Assembly: GCF_009569385.1 (NCBI RefSeq)
Contig: NZ_WBOF01000001.1
Coordinates: 6,085,501 to 6,149,500, forward strand
Reading direction: 5' to 3'
Source of the DNA: Streptomyces kaniharaensis
Lineage (GTDB): Bacteria > Actinomycetota > Actinomycetes > Streptomycetales > Streptomycetaceae
DNA: 64,000 nt
The notes beneath the pieces are model-generated. The model did no database searches and was not told the DNA's origin. It saw nothing but the letters and a program-made list of their open reading frames with translations. A program made the translations under genes and the position numbers. Positions 60,065-64,000 of the stretch are shown here, piece by piece. The number at the start of each line of letters is the position of its first letter. Position 1 is the first letter of the stretch.

Positions 60065-60832
60065 CTACGGGTTCGCCGTCGGGCCGTCGGCGGGCACGGC
60101 GCGAGCTCCGGACTGGTGCGGCAGGGCGGCGGAACGCCCCAACGCGCCGGTGGCGGAAGCGAGTTCGAACGCAGCACCGGTCCAGGCGGCCCCGAAGGCC
60201 CAGGTCGCCAGCCATTCGCACAGGTACACCGGCCGGACCGTCCAGTCCGTTCCGAAGTGGGTCACTCCGGCGACGACGGCGAGCAGGAGGAGAGCGAGGA
60301 TGGCCACACCGGCCGCCAGATACCCGCGGCCGACCCAGCGCCGCTGTTCGTAGTGCGGGTCCCGGAAGGAGTGCACGCAGAACATCGCCAGCACGAAGAA
60401 CAGCAGCCCGGCGAAGACGAGATGGAGCGCACCGATCGTCGTCTGGAACGTCGTCGCGTTCGCAGGAGTCGTCGGGAACAGCGCAACTCCGAGAGCGCAC
60501 ACGCCGGCCGCTGTACTCCAGCGGTCGTCACGCCGGTCGAAGCGGTAGCAGACGAGGAACACCCCGAGCGCGCACAGGCTGCCGACGAGGATGTTCCGCG
60601 TGCTGGTGTAGTAGGCGCCGCTCATCGACGCCGGCCAGAACTCCGCCGTGCTCAGCCCCCTGAGCTCGGCGAACAGCCAGTTCCCCAGCGGCAGCGCGAG
60701 CGGCAGGACGATGCCGATCACCCCGACGCCGAGGCGGAGGACGGTGACGCTCCGCTCGTCCTGGATGGTGTCGTTCCGGGCGTCGAACGAGTCGCGCCGC
60801 CGGGTTCTCTCCGCACGCCAGTCATGGATCAC
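60065..60832 (-). CDS. Multi-pass membrane protein of unknown function
   Basis: 255 residues from the GTG at 60832, with AAGGAGG six bases upstream. A charged N-terminus (MIHDWRAERTRRRDSF) is followed by about six membrane helices, including VGVIGIVLPLALPLGNWLF, LVGSLCALGVFLVCYRF, LVFAGLLFFVLAMFCVH and AILALLLLAVVAGVTHFG. The extracytoplasmic loop MSGAYYTSTRNI and the segment ALFPTTPANATTFQTTIGALH recall the DUF998-type family, but I am not certain. It is transcribed toward the Zur-controlled pair but probably separately. Confidence 0.72.
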   Translation of the reverse strand: MIHDWRAERTRRRDSFDARNDTIQDERSVTVLRLGVGVIGIVLPLALPLGNWLFAELRGLSTAEFWPASMSGAYYTSTRNILVGSLCALGVFLVCYRFDRRDDRWSTAAGVCALGVALFPTTPANATTFQTTIGALHLVFAGLLFFVLAMFCVHSFRDPHYEQRRWVGRGYLAAGVAILALLLLAVVAGVTHFGTDWTVRPVYLCEWLATWAFGAAWTGAAFELASATGALGRSAALPHQSGARAVPADGPTANP

Positions 60833-61029
60833 GGACGCCTCCTTGCTTCCCGCACGGGCACAGTGGGCCCCGCGGACAGGCCTGCCGCGTTGGATGGGGT
60901 GAGGCGGTCCTGACAGCGCCGCCGCACCGAAGCGGCTGCAACTGTTGTACCCATCTCAGGAGATGACGCCACATCACTGGATTGAGCGTTTCGCTGGTCG
61001 CTCGTCTCCGAGTACCTGTCTCGCGGGCC

Positions 61030-61059
61030 GCCGCGGTGCCGCCCTGGCGGCACCGCGGC
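61030..61059 (-). terminator. Strong hairpin ending the GntR-DUF1648 operon
   Basis: Arms GCCGCGGTGCCGCC and GGCGGCACCGCGGC (14 bp, perfect) with CT between, ending 11 bases after the stop at 61070. Confidence 0.8.
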
Positions 61060-61069
61060 ACTGGGTCCG

Positions 61070-62074
61070 TCAGGTGGTGGGCGTCTCGGAGGCCTTGGCG
61101 GTGAGCGAGTTGAGCAGGGCTGCTCCGCGCTCGGCGTCGTCGACGCTGACCGCGAACTCGGCACCTTGGTGGGTGCGGACGACCAGGCAGGCGCCCCGGC
61201 GGAGCATCACGGTGGTGCCCAGGCCGTTGACCCGGTAGCCCCAGCCGCCTGCCTGCGCCGGAGTGCGATCCTCGGCGCGCGCCGACTCGATGTCCGTGGG
61301 GGACCAGTGCCGCTTCGGCCAGCCGAACGGGCCGAAGCCGATGTCCAGGCCCGTGGCGGTCACCCGGGCCTGCACCGAGGAGCAGGCGAGCACGGCCGGC
61401 GCCATGAGCGCGAGCGGGACGAGCAGCGGCCAGTTCAGGCCGGTCAGCCCGGTGGCCGCGGGGAGCGCGGTGCCCGCTGCGCCGGTGCCGAGGACGGCGG
61501 CGAGCAGTTGGAGCCACGGGTTGCTGGTGCGGGAGAGCCAGATCAGTTGCTCGCCGGCCGGGATCGTCATCACCGGTCCGCGGGGCTGGGAGCCGGCGGC
61601 GGTGCCCGGCCGCCGGGTGGCGAACCAGGCGAGCAGGCCGGCCACGGCCGCCCCAACGACGATGGCGACCACCCAGACATCTACCGGGGCGGCGTCCTGC
61701 CACCGCGACCGGTCGAGGTTGGAATGCACGATTGAGGCCTGCGCCCCCGTCAGCAGCACCCCGCCGCTGGCCAGCAGTGTGCCGGGCACCCCGCTCGCCC
61801 GGCCGCCCGGGAAGCGGTGGGCGACCGCGGCGCCGAGCACCACGAGCAGCCAGACCCCGGCCGGGAACAGCGCCGCCGCCGTCAGCGTCATCGAATCGTC
61901 CGGGTGGCTGCCGCTCCAGTGGGTCGCCACCTGGTCCGGCATCCGGTGGCGTGCCAGCCACGGCAGGCCGACGAGCAGGGCCGACACACCGGCAGACCAG
62001 GCCGCCGCCGCCCATCTCCCGCCCCGGCGCGCTTCATTCGCACTACGTCCTATGACAGGCTCCGAGTCCGTCAC
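61070..62074 (-). CDS. DUF1648-type membrane protein
   Basis: 334 residues. The GTG at 62074 overlaps the GntR stop by four bases, and GGGGGA lies five bases upstream. The first part is a DUF1648 module: LLVGLPWLARHRMPDQVATHWSG (the P-x-H-W-x-x-x-G signature), followed by helices. About five membrane segments precede a C-terminal PH-like domain: ARVTATGLDIGFGPFGWPKRHWSPTDIESA, then GYRVNGLGTTVMLRRG and VRTHQGAEFAVSVDDAERGAAL. It is coupled to a YtrA-type GntR repressor, so it may be an envelope-stress or antibiotic-response membrane protein. Confidence 0.88.
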   Translation of the reverse strand: MTDSEPVIGRSANEARRGGRWAAAAWSAGVSALLVGLPWLARHRMPDQVATHWSGSHPDDSMTLTAAALFPAGVWLLVVLGAAVAHRFPGGRASGVPGTLLASGGVLLTGAQASIVHSNLDRSRWQDAAPVDVWVVAIVVGAAVAGLLAWFATRRPGTAAGSQPRGPVMTIPAGEQLIWLSRTSNPWLQLLAAVLGTGAAGTALPAATGLTGLNWPLLVPLALMAPAVLACSSVQARVTATGLDIGFGPFGWPKRHWSPTDIESARAEDRTPAQAGGWGYRVNGLGTTVMLRRGACLVVRTHQGAEFAVSVDDAERGAALLNSLTAKASETPTT

Positions 62075-62418
62075 GACATCCCCCTGATCATGTCCACGAG
62101 ATCGTTCCTGCTGTAGCCGGCCCGGGCCGCGTCGGCGATCAACTGCCTTACACGGTCCGCCAGCTCGGCGCGCATGTCGGCGTCCGTGGCGATCGTGATG
62201 CCGCGGCCCCGGCGGAACTCCAGCACCCCCTCGTCACGCAGGGCGCGCAGCCCGCGCAGGACGGTGTTGGTGTTCACGCCGAGGGCCCGGGCGAGGTCCC
62301 TGGCGGGCGGCAGCTTGTCGCCGGGACCGCACTCGCCCTCGGCGACGGCCCGACGGATCGCGCCCGCCACCTGCTCGTGCAGGGGGCGGGCGTCGCCGAT
62401 GTCCAGCTTCAGCAACAT
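62071..62418 (-). CDS. GntR-family repressor, YtrA subfamily
   Basis: 115 residues. The winged helix is complete: PLHEQVAGAIRRAVAEGECGPGDKLPPARDLARALGVNTNTVLRGLRALRDEGVLEFRRGRG, in order. Only a short helical tail (about 40 residues) follows, which is the YtrA form, with no separate ligand domain. The ATG at 62418 lies inside a perfect 10-bp inverted repeat, so the protein very likely blocks its own promoter. The DUF1648 gene is translationally coupled downstream, and a strong terminator closes the unit. Confidence 0.94.
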   Translation of the reverse strand: MLLKLDIGDARPLHEQVAGAIRRAVAEGECGPGDKLPPARDLARALGVNTNTVLRGLRALRDEGVLEFRRGRGITIATDADMRAELADRVRQLIADAARAGYSRNDLVDMIRGMS

Positions 62419-62442
62419 GGTGCTACTGACGATAGCACCATG
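62416..62442. promoter_or_regulatory. GntR autoregulatory operator over the start codon
   Basis: CATGGTGCTA and TAGCACCATG are perfect 10-bp arms around CTGACGA. The left arm contains the start codon of the GntR gene. On the minus strand TGCTATCGT resembles an extended -10 box 10 bases before the ATG, so the mRNA may be leaderless or nearly so. Confidence 0.8.
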
Positions 62443-62791
62443 CAGGTTTTAAAAGCACGGACGGGCCTCCTCTCGCCGTTCCCGCTCCCTGGCCCAACCC
62501 GGCACCCCGGTGGACGACGGAACGGCGAACTCGCCCCGGTGGCGGCAGGACCTACGTCCTGGACCCCGCCCGCGCCCTGGGCTGATCAGCTCCCGCGCGG
62601 GGCGGTGTCGACGACGGCCTCCCTGCTGCCAGTCCATCCGCACCCCCGTCCGGCGTATGGACCGCGTTGGGACGGCGGCCCGGAGCGTCAGGAAGCCGTC
62701 AAGGTCGCCGAGCTTGCGGCCCGTCCAGCGGTTGGCTGGAGGCCGACGAAGCGCGCGACGACAGTGCGCGACAACGAGACGAGGACGGATC
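62443..62791. other. Intergenic, no gene seen
   Basis: About 350 bases between the GntR operator and the stress-protein gene. It should hold the promoter of the latter. The open frames look non-coding. Confidence 0.45.
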
Positions 62792-63346
62792 ATGCACGCC
62801 AGCCGGCGGTACGAGCGCAGCGGGACACCCCGGGTGGTGGTCGGGGTCAGCGGGTCGCTGGGGAGTCTCGCGGCGCTGCACCGCGCCGTCGCCGAGGCGC
62901 GCCGCACCGGCGGCGAACTGGTGCCGGTGCTCGCCTGGGAGCCGCCGGGCGGCGAGCTCGGCTACCGCCGCTCGCCCTGCCCGCCGTTGCTCTCCGCCGC
63001 CCGGAAGGCCGCCGAGCAGCGGCTTCGCGACGCGCTCGACGCGGCGTTCGGCGGCGCCGACCCGGAGGTGCCACTGCGCCCAGTGGTGGTGCGCGGCGAG
63101 ACCGGCCCGGCGCTCGTGCACGTCGCCGACCGGCCCGACGACCTGGTAGTCGTCGGGCAGAGCGGCGGTCTGCTGCGCCGCCGCTTCCGGCCCGCGGTGG
63201 CGGCGTACTGCCTGCGGAAGGCCGGCTGCGCGGTGCTGGCCGTCCCGACGCCGCCGCTCCGGCGCGAGCTGGAGGCGCTGCACCGGCGTGCCCGGTGGCA
63301 TCTGCCGATCGGGCCGCTGCCCGTCCTCGTCGCGGCGAAGAAGTAG
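62792..63346 (+). CDS. Universal stress protein-like (UspA fold)
   Basis: 184 residues from the ATG at 62792, with GAGGA upstream. PRVVVGVSGSLGSLAALHRAVAEARRTGGELVPVLAW is strand 1 with its nucleotide-loop serines. LVVVGQSGGLLRRRFRPAVAAYCLRKAGCAVLAVP is the second half, where ATP-binding UspA proteins have G-x2-G-x9-G-S/T. Here the pattern is GQSGGLLRRRFRPAVA, and the final G-S is missing. It may therefore not bind ATP. A basic C-terminal tail (about 28 residues) follows. Role: stress response, partner unknown. Confidence 0.8.
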   Translation: MHASRRYERSGTPRVVVGVSGSLGSLAALHRAVAEARRTGGELVPVLAWEPPGGELGYRRSPCPPLLSAARKAAEQRLRDALDAAFGGADPEVPLRPVVVRGETGPALVHVADRPDDLVVVGQSGGLLRRRFRPAVAAYCLRKAGCAVLAVPTPPLRRELEALHRRARWHLPIGPLPVLVAAKK

Positions 63347-63637
63347 TTCGCCGTGCGGATGTACTCGGCCCGCCCGGGCCGCCGCCGCTACCGCCCGGTG
63401 CTCCGGCCGGTTCTCCGGAGCCCTCGGCAACCGTGGAAACAGGTGAGGGGGCGCGCGGCGATGCCCGAGGGCACGTCGAGCGGTACGTCCGCCGTTCGGA
63501 CAGCGGAATCGCCCGGGGAGGCGAGTTCCGTCGCGGCCGTCCCGCCCGCCGGGCCGCGCGCCCCGCCTGCGGAGAAGCCACGCTGCCCGGCCCTCGCCAA
63601 CGTCCGGCCGTCTGCGCGCATACGTCTGAGCCGGCGA
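63347..63637. other. Intergenic, no gene seen
   Basis: About 290 bases between the stops of two convergent genes. No gene is seen and no strong terminator hairpin was found. Confidence 0.45.
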
Positions 63638-64000
63638 TCAGTCATCCGAGTGCAGCTCCGTCGGGACGGCGATCACGTCCACCAGCGCCTCGCCGCGCAG
63701 GACGGTGAGCGCGAGTGGGTGCCCGATGGCGTCGGCGAGCATGAGGCGTTGCAGGGACTGGGCGCTGCTCATCGGTTCGCCGGCGGCGGTGAGCAGCAGG
63801 TCGCCCTGCCGCAGGCCGGCGCGGTCCGCCGGGTCGCCGTGGACGACCTCGACGATCCGCAGGCCGGTGCGCTGCCCGGTGTGCTCGCGCAGGGACGGCG
63901 GCAGGGGCGCGGGCACGCCGGCCAGACCTATGTAGGCGCGGCGGATGCGGCCCTCGGCGAGCAGGGTGGTGATGATCTGCCGGCTGGTCGCGTTGACGGG
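63638..64000 (-). CDS. Trypsin-like serine protease with PDZ domain (DegP/HtrA type), 3' part
   Basis: The gene starts beyond the window. The visible 120 residues begin PVNATSRQIITTLLAEGRIRRAYIGLAG, the usual junction between the protease and PDZ domains. The PDZ domain follows: GLRIVEVVHGDPADRAGLRQGDLLLTAAGEPMSSAQSLQRLM in order, and PLALTVLRGEALVDVIAVP. The catalytic triad would be upstream and is not visible. Such proteases act outside the membrane in quality control or signalling. Confidence 0.9.
   Translation of the reverse strand, partial: PVNATSRQIITTLLAEGRIRRAYIGLAGVPAPLPPSLREHTGQRTGLRIVEVVHGDPADRAGLRQGDLLLTAAGEPMSSAQSLQRLMLADAIGHPLALTVLRGEALVDVIAVPTELHSDD

Noticed and set aside
1..64000. 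CRISPR array or cas genes
   Set aside because: No run of regularly spaced direct repeats was seen, and no protein resembles a Cas family.

Overview
The window is high-GC actinobacterial DNA, most likely from a streptomycete (Streptomyces or a close relative). The signs are strong G/C bias at third codon positions, GTG and TTG starts behind GGAGG-type ribosome sites, a lipoprotein with a Streptomyces-like lipobox, two HelD-type RNA polymerase remodelling ATPases, a rifamycin-associated element, a Zur-type operator, and typical streptomycete families such as TerD, SUKH and the Mut7-C RNase.

Region 1 (about 1-35.2 kb) is accessory and partly decayed. Intact genes include a LysR regulator divergent from an SDR, a ParB-nuclease-like protein, a beta-propeller-like lipoprotein, a HelD ATPase, a divergent TetR/DHA2-efflux pair, a GlxA-type regulator next to an ABM monooxygenase, a Ser/Thr kinase and several small unrecognised proteins. 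Between them lie broken genes: amidase, secreted HNH nuclease, DUF6301-type, XerD-like recombinase, helicase-associated domain and lectin fragments. There are remnants of at least four IS families: IS5 (twice), IS21, ISL3, and a complete IS4 element with 15-bp inverted ends and a 10-bp target duplication. Many of the broken genes differ from an open frame by one base, so decay and assembly indels both need considering. A compact, strongly folded non-coding segment with its own extended -10 box and a 16-bp terminator-like hairpin sits at 18.88-19.04 kb.

Region 2 (about 35.2-64 kb) begins at an initiator tRNA-Met gene and is dense and intact. A TetR regulator with a clear operator faces an alpha/beta hydrolase, an NAD-dependent epimerase-like protein and an NDH-2-like flavoprotein. 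Next come HelR (rifamycin tolerance, with the RAE palindrome in its leader) and a two-subunit molybdenum hydroxylase with a perfect 9-bp dyad just before its start. An MFS exporter, a Mut7-C RNase, a cupin, an inorganic pyrophosphatase, a P450, a TerD protein, a phytoene-dehydrogenase-like flavoprotein, a SUKH-type protein and a GNAT acetyltransferase follow. Two divergent DHA2 exporters come next, one ending in a winged-helix domain.

The right end carries a permease/TIGR03943 pair behind a Zur-like box, a membrane protein, and a GntR(YtrA)-DUF1648 operon with a perfect operator over its own start codon and a strong terminator. A universal-stress-like protein and the 3' end of a PDZ protease close the window. 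The main functional themes are protection against antibiotics and stress (HelR, HelD, four exporters, TerD) and local autoregulation, with most regulators facing their targets across a visible dyad.
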